DNA from: Sphingomonadales bacterium | GTDB lineage: Bacteria; Pseudomonadota; Alphaproteobacteria; Sphingomonadales; Sphingomonadaceae | Direction of reading: 5' to 3' | Length of the DNA stretch: 64,000 nucleotides | Assembly (NCBI GenBank): GCA_004173185.1 | Contig: SEFZ01000004.1 | Coordinates: 186,001-250,000 of the forward strand | Shown: positions 28,199 to 36,730 of the stretch, one piece after another | How positions within the stretch are numbered: position 1 is the first letter of the stretch | How the letters are laid out: every line of letters begins with the position of its first letter | Position numbers and translations under genes: made by a program | The notes under the pieces: model-generated | The model's database searches: none | What the model was told of the DNA's origin: nothing | Seen by the model: the letters and a program-made list of their open reading frames with translations, nothing else

Positions 28199-29463
28199 CA
28201 CAGTGATTCTACGCCGTCGATAAACTCGGTGAGGTACTCGGGCCTGATGTGGCGATAGTGCTTCTTATTGGTGGTATCCCCTCGGTGGCCCGCCGCTGTC
28301 TCGATCTGCGCTTCGGGGACGCCCCGCCGGTGCATTTCCGTGCTGGTGGTGTGGCGGAGAGTGTTTGGCGATCCCAAGCCGATCAGTTTACGCCGGGCCA
28401 GTGTCTCGCCGAGCTTCGCGCGAGGTGGTAACCAGATTTCAGTTCCCTTTTCGTCAACTGCATGATCGCAGATGCCCGCCGCGATTAGCGTCTTTTTGAA
28501 GGCGGTTTTGATACAGACGGCTGACACCAGTTCGAACCGAGACTCGCCGGTGTGACGATCGATGCGGCGCTTTTTCCATTGGATGGCTTGCCCTGAATGC
28601 GCGTCGAGCCAAGGCTTGAGCGTTGGGCATATCGGCACGACCGAGCGGCGTTTCTTGGTTTGCTGACGCCCGGGGGCGTTGAAGTAGATGAGGCCGTCCC
28701 TAACCTGAATATTCTTATCCAGCTCAAGCACTGCTTCCACGCGAGCATTCGTGCTCAGCATTATCATCGCGAACATATGAATATGGTGTCGCTCTTCCAG
28801 CGCCCAGGCCGCCTCCAACAACGCCGCGATTTGGTCGACCGAATAGACAAGGTCTCGAGGCTCGCCCTTGTCTTTGACGTTGGGGACGAAAGGAGCAGAC
28901 GCAATCATGTTGCGTTTCCACGCCCAGTTTAGAGGCTGTCGGAGAGCCGCGGTATCACGAGAAATCGTATGACCGCTCACACCTTGTTTTGCGCGCCAGG
29001 AGATGAAGCGTTCGACTAAAACGGAGGTGATGTCCGCCACGGTGGGTGGGCCGATTAGCCGACCAGCGGCACGCTCGTGCGCGAAGAAGTCTATCCAGTG
29101 GCGAGCCCCGTTCGCATAGCGAACCGGGTCAGCAAGATTGGGTCGAGCATGCTCGAGAAGCCAATCCGCAATGATCTTCTCGACATACACTTCGGCGATA
29201 GGCGCGTTTACCGGTTTGAGCGTCGCCTGATAGTGCTCCGCTAGTGCAGCACACGCCGCGTCCGGCGGATTATCTGCGTCACCGCCGCTGATGCCAAGCG
29301 ACTTGCGGCGAGTCCGACGTCCTTGTCCGTCGCTTCCGTCGGCATACCAGCAGACCGACCAATCGTCGCGGTCATTCCTGTACCAGAGCCAGTACGGGCC
29401 AAGCTGATGCCGCTGGTGCACGGCTGCTTTTCGTTGGCGGCGGGGTGGGTGTTCTGACTGCAT
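28132..29463 (-). CDS. Tyrosine-type integrase of element A
   Basis: A 443-residue site-specific tyrosine recombinase. It has a core-binding SAM-like region (about 110-200) and a catalytic domain with Arg in TNARVEAVLEL, an LRHTTSTEMHRRG box, and AAGHRGDTTNKKHYRH supplying His and the Tyr nucleophile. The last codons read through attL: after GVESL, the tail WSAYRTRTCDPRITNAMLYQLS derives mostly from antisense tRNA, and the stop (28132) is in the tRNA D-arm. In an excised circle the frame would instead end ...NATRCRENLTFP. It is convergent with the tRNA. The start ATG is at 29463. Confidence 0.9.
   Translation of the reverse strand: MQSEHPPRRQRKAAVHQRHQLGPYWLWYRNDRDDWSVCWYADGSDGQGRRTRRKSLGISGGDADNPPDAACAALAEHYQATLKPVNAPIAEVYVEKIIADWLLEHARPNLADPVRYANGARHWIDFFAHERAAGRLIGPPTVADITSVLVERFISWRAKQGVSGHTISRDTAALRQPLNWAWKRNMIASAPFVPNVKDKGEPRDLVYSVDQIAALLEAAWALEERHHIHMFAMIMLSTNARVEAVLELDKNIQVRDGLIYFNAPGRQQTKKRRSVVPICPTLKPWLDAHSGQAIQWKKRRIDRHTGESRFELVSAVCIKTAFKKTLIAAGICDHAVDEKGTEIWLPPRAKLGETLARRKLIGLGSPNTLRHTTSTEMHRRGVPEAQIETAAGHRGDTTNKKHYRHIRPEYLTEFIDGVESLWSAYRTRTCDPRITNAMLYQLS
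28152..28195. repeat. attL core repeat (44 bp)
   Basis: Direct repeat identical to 46462-46505. It starts in the anticodon stem (TCGCATTCG...) and ends with AAGCG of the acceptor stem. It marks the left junction of element A inside tRNA-Thr. Confidence 0.9.
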
Positions 29464-29636
29464 AGATCGTTGAGTTCTTCGGCTTCGAGGAGAGAGATGA
29501 CTCCGTACACGCGGGGCGACATCAGGATTTTGATGTGCGCGGCGTCCAGGTGGAGGCGCGTGCCGTTTCGGGCGGCTCTTCGAAGCTTCTCGGCGAGGTC
29601 TGAATAAACGGTCACAGTGTGTGTTATATAGAACAC
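29241..29636 (-). CDS. Small hypothetical protein upstream of integrase
   Basis: A frame of up to 131 residues, starting GTG 29636 (FYITHTVTVYSDLAEKLRRAARNG...) or GTG 29615. The first 65 or so residues look like real protein (amphipathic helices, SPRVYGVISLLEAEELNDL), whereas the part after 29463 lies out of frame over the integrase N-terminus and looks less natural. It may be an integrase accessory or excisionase-like protein, or a coupled leader. The 222-nt overlap with the integrase is unusual. Its start lies within a palindromic operator shared with the divergent regulator. Confidence 0.45.
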   Translation of the reverse strand: MFYITHTVTVYSDLAEKLRRAARNGTRLHLDAAHIKILMSPRVYGVISLLEAEELNDLCSQNTHPAANEKQPCTSGISLARTGSGTGMTATIGRSAGMPTEATDKDVGLAASRLASAAVTQIIRRTRRVLH

Positions 29637-29637
29637 A
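29620..29637. promoter_or_regulatory. Palindromic operator in divergent promoter
   Basis: TGTGTT-ATATAG-AACACA is a perfect 6-bp inverted repeat with a 6-nt AT-rich centre. It lies 38 bp before the Xre-like gene and at the start of the integrase-side gene. Its symmetry and site suggest autoregulation by that regulator and control of the integrase transcript. Confidence 0.6.
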
Positions 29638-29674
29638 GCTACCCTTGTCTAGTTCGACTTGTTACGCACACTCC

Positions 29675-30220
29675 ATGGGCGACGTAAAAGGCGATTTTCC
29701 GTATTTGGATACCCAAGCTGCGCGCATGCTGGCGTCCGGCATTCAGCGGGCCAGTGTGCGTGATGGCATAAGCCTGCGCCAACTGGGAAAGCGCTTGGGG
29801 TATAAACAGGCAGTCGTACTTTCCCACATGGCATCGGGCAGGGTGCCCATCCCAATCGATCGCGCGCAGGACCTGGCGACGACTTTGGAGGTAGATCCGA
29901 AGATGTTCCTCGCCGCGGTGCTCGACCAACGCCACCCAGATGTGGACTGGGCACTCATCACCGGGATGCACGATACCGCGGGGAGTACATTTCATCTGGC
30001 GGCAGACCTGACCGGGGGCAGGGCGGTAGATGAACTGACTCCAGGCCAGCGCGCGGTGATGCGGGAAGTCGCAGCTGACCCACAAGCGTCACGCCGGTGG
30101 CTATCGGTGCATGAGGTTGAAGCGGTGGAGATGCTTCGCGAGCTCCGACCGACCATGGTACGCGAAGGTCTTGGTCCCGGGGATCGCCGAGCACTCCGCG
30201 ATGCTTTGACAAGAAAGTAG
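29675..30220 (+). CDS. Xre-like helix-turn-helix regulator
   Basis: A 181-residue protein with an HTH_Xre-like domain at about 15-75 (GIQRASVRDGISLRQLGKRLGYKQAVVLSHMASGRVPIPIDRAQDLATTLEVDPKMFLAAVL). The C-terminal part (about 90-181) is of unknown fold. It is divergent from the integrase transcript with a palindrome between, so it is probably the element's repressor. ATG 29675 (MGDVKGDF) was chosen because sequence before it reads into the operator. Confidence 0.82.
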   Translation: MGDVKGDFPYLDTQAARMLASGIQRASVRDGISLRQLGKRLGYKQAVVLSHMASGRVPIPIDRAQDLATTLEVDPKMFLAAVLDQRHPDVDWALITGMHDTAGSTFHLAADLTGGRAVDELTPGQRAVMREVAADPQASRRWLSVHEVEAVEMLRELRPTMVREGLGPGDRRALRDALTRK

Positions 30221-30307
30221 TGCGGCCGGAAATTTAGGAACGCCGCGACGTTTTGCTACTTCTCAATCAACTTCTGTCGATTGAATAGAGACGCTTCGGC
30301 GGGGACT

Positions 30308-30326
30308 CCCTTATCTAAGATAAGGG
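30308..30326. promoter_or_regulatory. 9-bp perfect palindrome
   Basis: CCCTTATCT-A-AGATAAGGG lies in the gap between the convergent Xre-like gene and the 30414 gene. It has a single-base centre, which is too tight for a normal hairpin loop, so a protein-binding site is as likely as a terminator. Confidence 0.4.
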
Positions 30327-30413
30327 GTCCACCGAGGGATAGATTTCGTAGGGAGAAAAATGCGAGAAATGTTAGGGTTTCGGAGTTTTTCTTCGATTGC
30401 TCAGCTGGCGATC

Positions 30414-31391
30414 TCATGGAGATTCGTAGGGATCATTCGAAAATTCAGGCGCCAGACTTCGTAGGGGGCATTCCTGAATATCTCGGAGGGTGCGTTTCGC
30501 GTCGAAGCGAGCCCAAACTGGATCGGACGAACCTGGCATAATTTTGGTTTCCAATAGGTCGATCCGAGCCAACGTCGAAATAATCCTGTCCCGTAGGCTT
30601 TCGTGACCGGAGGAAGGTGCTCGGCCGCTCTCTATCATGTGCTTCGCGATGGTATAGGGAGCGGTAGACTGGCCCTGAAGGCGTAGCAGCGTGCGCGTGT
30701 ACCATACATCTGCCGTGAAGTTCGCATCGCCCTGTTTCACACGCCGAGGCGCTTCATTCGACGATTTGTAGTTCCTGTATCGCAATATTCGGTAAATTCG
30801 CTCGCTCTCGAGCCGGCTGACGAGGACATCGGGGATATGTCCTTCGGATAAGTACTTACGGTCGTTCCTTTCACGCTGCTCTCGTTTTTTGATCCTTTCC
30901 TTTGCTCGGAGGCTTACAAGCGCTTCCCGCGTCCGGTCGAGCGCTCGTGGGTCATTGCAGTTCTGTTTCGAACCGACCTCGACGAGTTCCTCGATAACTT
31001 TTCCGAAAGCGCGCTGCGCTCTGCCGCCGTCAGTCTTATTTAGTTCGGCAGCACCGCCGAGCGATCTGAACGTCGTAACCGCGATCCGAAGAGCTTCAGT
31101 CTCTCCCAACCGTGACTCAGCTACCCGCTCGCAACCCGGCCGGGCGTTACATGCCTGGCAGCGCGACGGCATATATCGGCCTCTTACGTACACTTGGGCG
31201 GTATGGCCATGCCTTAGCCAAGCCGTCGGAATGCCGAAACAGGGCCGCCCCCACAGCGGCGATCTCAGGCTTGCGACATGGCCATCGCGCAGCGTAACAT
31301 TATCGATCGGTACTGGATCAGGGTTTGGGAAAGCGCATCCTGCCCAGGGATTAGGCTCAGACCAGTGATAGAGTTTTGCAAAGTAACTCAT
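30414..31391 (-). CDS. Hypothetical protein with central Cys cluster
   Basis: A 325-residue protein beginning MSYFAKLYHWSEPNPWAGCAFPNP. A cysteine cluster (SRCQACNARPGCERVAE, about residues 76-90) looks like a zinc site; a basic coiled segment follows (SLRAKERIKKREQRERNDRKYL). The end is rich in Arg and Asp. No family is recognised. ATG 31391 has a TTGAGG site. The frame stays open to 31547 (GTG), and the extra residues (VCRKFLDRDVISVKNLQEIERLEA) look protein-like, so the start is uncertain. It has lower GC than the chromosomal genes, consistent with transfer. Confidence 0.65.
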   Translation of the reverse strand: MSYFAKLYHWSEPNPWAGCAFPNPDPVPIDNVTLRDGHVASLRSPLWGRPCFGIPTAWLRHGHTAQVYVRGRYMPSRCQACNARPGCERVAESRLGETEALRIAVTTFRSLGGAAELNKTDGGRAQRAFGKVIEELVEVGSKQNCNDPRALDRTREALVSLRAKERIKKREQRERNDRKYLSEGHIPDVLVSRLESERIYRILRYRNYKSSNEAPRRVKQGDANFTADVWYTRTLLRLQGQSTAPYTIAKHMIESGRAPSSGHESLRDRIISTLARIDLLETKIMPGSSDPVWARFDAKRTLRDIQECPLRSLAPEFSNDPYESP

Positions 31392-31597
31392 CGCCTCAAG
31401 GCGTTCGATTTCTTGCAGATTTTTTACTGAAATCACGTCGCGATCCAAGAATTTTCTACATACCTCGGTAAGCGGCGATCGATGTTTTGCAACAGGTTTC
31501 AGCGCCCTATCGGTGCCTCCATGCCGGCGCGCGAAGCCACCCGACACCCATCGCAGCGTCGCTCATGATCATCTCTCAACAGCAAGAGGTGGTTTAC

Positions 31598-31888
31598 ATG
31601 CGAGCTTACAGAGCAACTTCAATCGAAGGTTTTGACGTGACCGTCTTTGCCGAGAGTGTCGATGAGGCTGCGGGCGCATTTCACACGCACTATGAGGCCG
31701 TCATGGGGCGGGCGCCGCCGCAGTTTACGGTGGGGAGAGTCCGCCGTCCAAAACCAGGCATGAAACGTAGGCACCTGGCTGAGGCGCTTGCTCGTGGCAT
31801 CAGTGGTATCGGATACATGATTACTGGTCGAGGGTGGACGGTGATAGCTCCCGACCTGGTGGTAGCACTCGTGCCGCAGCCGGCATGA
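31598..31888 (+). CDS. Small hypothetical protein
   Basis: A 96-residue protein starting MRAYRATSIEGFDVTVFAESVDEAAGAFHTHYEAVMG, a compact alpha/beta pattern followed by a basic patch (RVRRPKPGMKRRH) and a hydrophobic end. ATG 31598 has an AAGAGGTGG ribosome site and was chosen over 31565. It is divergent from the 30414 gene. No family recognised. Confidence 0.6.
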   Translation: MRAYRATSIEGFDVTVFAESVDEAAGAFHTHYEAVMGRAPPQFTVGRVRRPKPGMKRRHLAEALARGISGIGYMITGRGWTVIAPDLVVALVPQPA

Positions 31889-32166
31889 CAGTGGCCTCGC
31901 TAAATCAGCGTGGCTTGGGATACATCACGATAAGTCTCGAGGCGAGAAGACGTCTCGGGCAACCCAGAAACTTTCCCGGCTACAGGAGCGAGGCCAAAAA
32001 ATGGCTGATTCCCGCTACAGTGTCTTTTCGCGAGAGGTTGCCCGCATGGCTGGTGGGCGAAGTTTTTTCTTCGCCACGACCCAGAAGACCGCGGCCCTCG
32101 GTGCTCCATGCGCCGGGGGCCGAGCTCATATCGGGAGCCTTAGCTAGGCTCCAGTGCTCAGGCTGA
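31885..32166 (+). CDS. Doubtful small ORF
   Basis: A 93-residue frame whose ATG overlaps the stop of the previous gene (ATGA): MTVASLNQRGLGYITISLEARRRLG. The coupling argues for translation, but the second half (PRPRRPRPSVLHAPGAEL) is low-complexity and there is no family resemblance. Confidence 0.3.
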   Translation: MTVASLNQRGLGYITISLEARRRLGQPRNFPGYRSEAKKWLIPATVSFRERLPAWLVGEVFSSPRPRRPRPSVLHAPGAELISGALARLQCSG

Positions 32167-32689
32167 TTGACGCATCAGGTCACCCTGGAGGTTTCCCAAG
32201 TGCGCTGAGCAAACAAGGGCGTGGGCTTAAAAAGCGGACTGTCAGCAAGCGACCCAGTAGCGGACATTCGAGGCTGGGAAGGTCTGAGGCCGCTTTGGGG
32301 CTGCTAGAGATCAGTCCGCTTTTTGCCTGGCAAGCTTGATAGCTGCCATCTGCCGCTGATCCACGTTGAGCCCACTTGTGGACACTGGCGCCAATCGATT
32401 CATACGGGTTCAGATTATTGGAGTATTGAACCGGCACAAATCACGCGCAAGATCATAAATCTCCTTCCTTCGGCTGGCCGACAGAGATTGTCGCAATCGT
32501 GGGAGGCAGCGGGCAAAACTGTCTACCGAAGGATAGAAGCTCCTTTCTTGCCGGCGAGACACCATGCGTCAGATCATCGGATGAACTAGACCCATCTCGT
32601 CGGGAAATTTACATTCATCCTCGGCTCACTTATCACATCTCTGAACAGGATCGCCGGGGGGTGTTCCTAAGGGGCTGACTGTCAGGCGT
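32167..32689. other. Non-coding / decayed stretch before the ABC-3C operon
   Basis: No convincing gene is visible. Short phrases such as AGCGGACTGTCAGCAAGCG and GTAGCGGACATTCGAG resemble debris seen between accessory genes in sphingomonads. The promoter of the downstream operon should lie in the last 200 bp, but I cannot point to clear boxes. The nearest Shine-Dalgarno-like run (TAAGGGG) is farther than usual from ATG 32690. Confidence 0.4.
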
Positions 32690-33880
32690 ATGTCGTTTTC
32701 AATCGAGCGAATTGCGGGCGGCTCGGGGACATTTGACCTCATCTTCATCCACGGACTCTCTGGCGACCCCAAGGGCTCATGGACGAGCGATACCGAGGAT
32801 CCCGCGGACGCCTACTGGCCGCTCTGGCTCGCCAAGGATTTACCCAACGCAAATGTCTACACATTAGGCTATCCGGCAGATGTGTGGGCGAAGTGGATTG
32901 AGCAAGCCATGTCGCTCTACGAGCGCGCGAAGGCGGTGCTTGAGCAGCTGGCGGGCATGGGGCTGGGCAGTCGACCCATCGCACTGGTTTGCCATAGCTT
33001 GGGTGGCCTGCTGGCCAAGCAGATTATCCGGACCGGCAACGAGGCTGATGATTCAGATTGGTCGGCGATCGCTAGCAACACCAAATTCGTGGCGTTCTTG
33101 GCTACTCCACACAGTGGCTCGAGCGTCGCCTCGACGCTCAAATTCCTCCTACCCCGGACTACATCGGCAACTATCGAAACATTGAAGGCAGGAAGTCCCC
33201 AGCTGGACGAACTGAATGCGTCGTACAAGACGACGGCTGCGAAACGCCCGATCGAGACTGTCGTTTTCTACGAGAAGTTTGCGACTAAGGGAGCGATCAT
33301 CGTCACCAAGGAAAGTGCAAACCCCGGTGTCACAGGAGTAAATCCTATTCCGGTCGATGCCGACCATATCTCGATCTGCAAACCCGCCAACCGTAATTCA
33401 CCGGTCTATCTGAGCTTGGTGCGCAAGCTCAGGAAGTTCGAAGAGACCTGCCCCTCAATCACAGATTGGCAGCCGGACGAGCCCTTCCAGTTTGACGGCA
33501 CTGACTTCGCTCAGAAAGCGAGCGACCGACGCGACCTTCTCGAAAAACTGACCGCGGCCAATCGCGAGCATGAATATGCCTTCGCAAATGAGGCGCAGAA
33601 CAAGTTCGCCCAGAGCTACATCCGGCTTGGTCTGCATGCGGCGGCTAAGGAGGCTAATGACAATCTGCTCAATGAGGTTCAGCAGCGGTTCGAAATGCAT
33701 GTCTACCTGCCACTGATCTGCAAGGCGGCATCTGATCCTCAGATCCAGCAGGCGATCCAGACCCAAGTAATCGACGCCGTGGTCACCAAGCTCGTCGAGC
33801 AACGCGTCCCGGCGAGGAAGGTCGTCGAGGCTTTGTATTTTCTGACCGAGCAATGCCACATTCGCTGGGATCCACAATGA
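32690..33880 (+). CDS. ABC-3C effector: lipase-like alpha/beta hydrolase with C-terminal domain
   Basis: A 396-residue protein. Residues 1-255 are a SERAC1/PGAP1-like alpha/beta hydrolase: HGLSG (21-25) as oxyanion loop, nucleophile Ser103 in CHSLGG, and probable catalytic His226 in VDADHISI. Residues about 265-396 form a helical C-terminal domain (SDRRDLLEKLTAANREHEYAF...) of the sort that recruits effectors to ABC-three-component (ABC-3C) systems. The gene overlaps the next by ATGA. It is probably a toxic lipase or esterase held in check until the ATPase complex senses invasion. It could instead be a housekeeping esterase, but the operon argues against that. Confidence 0.8.
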   Translation: MSFSIERIAGGSGTFDLIFIHGLSGDPKGSWTSDTEDPADAYWPLWLAKDLPNANVYTLGYPADVWAKWIEQAMSLYERAKAVLEQLAGMGLGSRPIALVCHSLGGLLAKQIIRTGNEADDSDWSAIASNTKFVAFLATPHSGSSVASTLKFLLPRTTSATIETLKAGSPQLDELNASYKTTAAKRPIETVVFYEKFATKGAIIVTKESANPGVTGVNPIPVDADHISICKPANRNSPVYLSLVRKLRKFEETCPSITDWQPDEPFQFDGTDFAQKASDRRDLLEKLTAANREHEYAFANEAQNKFAQSYIRLGLHAAAKEANDNLLNEVQQRFEMHVYLPLICKAASDPQIQQAIQTQVIDAVVTKLVEQRVPARKVVEALYFLTEQCHIRWDPQ

Positions 33881-34377
33881 ACGTCCGGCTTTGGTATCCG
33901 CACCTTGATGTCTACGATACCGTCCGGCGCATGCTGGCGCTGATCGTCGCTTGGCCCGAGCGGGACATGACTCCCGAGCGGCTTTACGTCTCGGACTTCT
34001 ATCTTGCGAGCCCGGGCCTGCTCCACAAAACTAGGATGGTTTCCGACATGCGCCGGGAGTTCCAGGCACTCTCGATCATGCGCCCGGAAAAGGGCTTCCT
34101 GAGCTATCCATCGCCGCAAATGCTTTTCGTGAAGATGGAGCCGGTGCAGAAGGAGGCGCTGCGGACTATCGTCGGCAAGGGCTTCGTCGCGATCGAGCCC
34201 CTGCGCCAGGGTCGTATCGAGGGCGGCGACAAGCTGCCGGAGATTGCCGACACCGTGTTCGTGACCCAGGCGGAGCGTCGCGTGGTGGAGTTCCTGGTCG
34301 AGACCTTCGCACGCATCGGTGCCGACGCGCCCGGCGAATTGCGGCTGAGCACCGGCCTGCGGAGGCCCGGCACATGA
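33877..34377 (+). CDS. ABC-3C middle component (MC)-like protein
   Basis: A 166-residue protein (NVRLWYPHLDVYDTVRRMLALI...RLYVSDFYLASPGLL...) placed between the effector and the SMC-like ATPase, overlapping both by 4 nt (ATGA at each junction). Small winged-helix-like middle components in this position define ABC-3C operons. YVSDFYLASP and FLSYPSPQMLF are the most conserved-looking stretches. I assign it by size, order and general resemblance; the MC subfamily is not determined. It probably bridges effector and ATPase. Confidence 0.75.
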   Translation: MNVRLWYPHLDVYDTVRRMLALIVAWPERDMTPERLYVSDFYLASPGLLHKTRMVSDMRREFQALSIMRPEKGFLSYPSPQMLFVKMEPVQKEALRTIVGKGFVAIEPLRQGRIEGGDKLPEIADTVFVTQAERRVVEFLVETFARIGADAPGELRLSTGLRRPGT

Positions 34378-36317
34378 GCTTCAGCCTGCTCGCGCTCCGG
34401 CGACTGAAAGTCCTCTCCCATGGTCGCGACGTCTACGACGAGTGCTTCCACCTCGGCGTCAATATCATCCGCGGCGAGAATGGCTCGGGCAAATCGACTA
34501 TTGCCGACTTCATCTTCTACGTGTTCGGCGGGGAGTTCGACGACTGGAAGGACCGCGCGCGCCAGTGCGACGAGGTCCGCGCAGAGATCCAGACGGCGTC
34601 CGCGACCCTCACACTCAGGCGGCGGGTCGGCACGAAGCAGGAGCCGATCACAGTCTTCTATGGCCGGCTCGAGGACGCTGAGAAAAGTCCGCTCGAGGGA
34701 TGGGAACGCTATCCGATCCGCCGGCAGACCGAGAAGCAACTGGGCTTCTCGCAGATGCTCTTCCGCGCCTGCGGCATTCCCGAGGCGCCGAGCGACGAAG
34801 GGTCGAACGTCACCGCCCACCAGATAATGCGCCTGCTCTATTCCGATCAGCGTACGCCGGCCCCGCGCCTGTTCCGGTTCGAAAGGTTCGACACGCGCGA
34901 CATCCGCGCTGCGGTTGGCGACTTGCTGCTCGGCGCCAACAGTTATGCGCTTTACGAAGCTCAGGTTGAGCTTCGAACTGCGGCCAAGCTGCTCGAGGAT
35001 CGGCAACAACGGCTCCGCTCGTTGCTGGAGGCCATCCCGAGCGACTATGGCTCGATGAACACCGGCGAGCTTGGCGCGCGGATCGTGGCGCTGTCGAAGG
35101 AGGCAGACCAGCTCGTCGAGCAGATCGGCAATCTTGACGAAGACGAGCCCGAGGTTGCGGAAAAGGAGTTTCAGGACCGGCGAACCGACGCGGTGAAGGA
35201 ATTGCGCGGCCAGCGCACGTCTCTGCGGCGCCTTGAGGAGCAGAGCGAACGACTGGGCCTCGAAATCACCGACTTGGACGTCTTCGTCGATTATCTTGAG
35301 GAGACGATGGGCAAAGTGAACGCCGCTTCGTCGATCGCCGACGCGCTTGGTGCGATCGACTTTGCATATTGCCCCGCCTGCCTCAAGCCCCTGGACGGCG
35401 AGCGGGAAAGCGGACGTTGCGTCGTGTGCACCAAGCCCGTTGATCCAGAACGCGAGAGCGCGCGCTATCTGGAGATCAAGCTCGACATTAGCTTGCAGCT
35501 GCGCGAATCCCGCCAGATCCTCGAGGGCAAGGAGTTGGAGCTTCAGAAGACGGGACAGGAACTGCGTTCGGCACGCCAGGCGATGACCAAGCGTTCCATC
35601 GCCTTCCAATCCGAGTTCGAACTCGCTGCGTCACCGCGTGAGGCGCGCCTAGCGGGCCTCAACCAGCGCATCGGCGAGATCGGACAGCAGATCGCCTATC
35701 TCGGATCGGTGCGGGAGTTGGCTGAGAAGGTGGCCAAGCTGATCGCTGAACGCGATGACGCGCAGAAATCGGTCGACGTTGTGACCGCGCGCATCGACTC
35801 GCTGCGTATGGCGAGTGGCGGACGCGTCACCCAGGCAATGGGTTTGGTCGGAACCATGACCAAGGAGCTGTTGAAGCAGGATCTGAAGCGCCAGGAGGAG
35901 TTTGCGGATCCCCGTCAGGTGACGGTCGATTTTGAGGACGATGCCATTCTTGTCGATGGCAAGCTCAATTTCGCCGAGAGCAGTAACGTCGTTTTGAAGA
36001 ATGCGGTGATCCTCGCACTGCTCGGTGCAGCAGCATCTGACGAAAAATTCTATCACCCCCGATTCCTGCTTATGGACAATGTCGAGGACAAGGGGATGGA
36101 GCAGGTGCGCAGCTACAATTTCCAGAAGATGATCGTCGAACTGTCGAAGCAGGTGCACCTCACCCATCAGATTATTTTCACGACCTCAATGCCGAACCCG
36201 GCGCTGGATTTGGAACACCTCGCGATTGGGCCGCATTACACTGAGCACTATCGCACCCTGAATTTCGACGATCGACCGTATCCGGGCGACGATCCACACC
36301 CAGACAACGAATTATAA
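34374..36317 (+). CDS. ABC-3C SMC-like ATPase with zinc hook
   Basis: A 647-residue ABC ATPase of the SMC/Rad50 type. Walker A GENGSGKST is at 34-42 and coiled-coil arms at about 195-320 and 365-510. A zinc-hook-like CPAC...CVVC at 333-352 (C333, C336, C349, C352) divides the arms. A signature-like region (NFAESSNVVLKNAVILAL, 532-549) precedes Walker B FLLMDN (564-569) with Glu571. DNVED replaces the usual DE-P order, common among conflict ATPases. It should sense or clamp foreign DNA and trigger the effector. It is third in a coupled operon, and no nuclease (Mre11) partner is present. Confidence 0.85.
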   Translation: MSFSLLALRRLKVLSHGRDVYDECFHLGVNIIRGENGSGKSTIADFIFYVFGGEFDDWKDRARQCDEVRAEIQTASATLTLRRRVGTKQEPITVFYGRLEDAEKSPLEGWERYPIRRQTEKQLGFSQMLFRACGIPEAPSDEGSNVTAHQIMRLLYSDQRTPAPRLFRFERFDTRDIRAAVGDLLLGANSYALYEAQVELRTAAKLLEDRQQRLRSLLEAIPSDYGSMNTGELGARIVALSKEADQLVEQIGNLDEDEPEVAEKEFQDRRTDAVKELRGQRTSLRRLEEQSERLGLEITDLDVFVDYLEETMGKVNAASSIADALGAIDFAYCPACLKPLDGERESGRCVVCTKPVDPERESARYLEIKLDISLQLRESRQILEGKELELQKTGQELRSARQAMTKRSIAFQSEFELAASPREARLAGLNQRIGEIGQQIAYLGSVRELAEKVAKLIAERDDAQKSVDVVTARIDSLRMASGGRVTQAMGLVGTMTKELLKQDLKRQEEFADPRQVTVDFEDDAILVDGKLNFAESSNVVLKNAVILALLGAAASDEKFYHPRFLLMDNVEDKGMEQVRSYNFQKMIVELSKQVHLTHQIIFTTSMPNPALDLEHLAIGPHYTEHYRTLNFDDRPYPGDDPHPDNEL

Positions 36318-36423
36318 GTGACGAACGGCAGCTTTCAGAAACGCACTGACCCAAGCTGAACGGCCATTTCGGGGCGCGAAGCGGCCGACGGCCTTGATCC
36401 TCGCCAGTGGCAGCTAAGCACCC

Positions 36424-36600
36424 AATATGTTGGCATCAATCGCCGAGTTCGAGACCGACATTCGCAAGGAGCGACAGCGAGAAGGTATTGAGCGCGCCAA
36501 GATTGCTGGAGTCTACAAAGGCCGCAAACCATCCGTCGATGTCGGTACGGTGCGAACGCTTCATCAGCAGGGGATTGGTCCCAACGCCCAACTGCCCGTC
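36424..36600 (+). pseudogene. Serine resolvase/invertase fragment
   Basis: About 50 codons match the C-terminal part of Tn3/Hin-type resolvases: MLASIAEFETDIRKERQREGIERAKIAGVYKGRKPSVD. The catalytic N-terminus is missing, and the HTH is lost after HQQGIGPNA. It is a remnant of an earlier transposon next to the ABC-3C operon. Confidence 0.75.
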
Positions 36601-36730
36601 AACGAAGAAGTCCTAGAAATCGTCGACCTAAGGAACCCGGATGGTGCCAATCGGTACGCAAAACGGAGCTTTTCCCCATCCACCGGCAATTACAGCTTTG
36701 GTGATAGGACCTCGAAGCCCGATCAACCCT

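Noticed and set aside
34104..35609. 501-aa minus-strand frame opposite the ABC-3C ATPase
   Set aside because: Antisense shadow; the plus strand has Walker motifs and a zinc hook.
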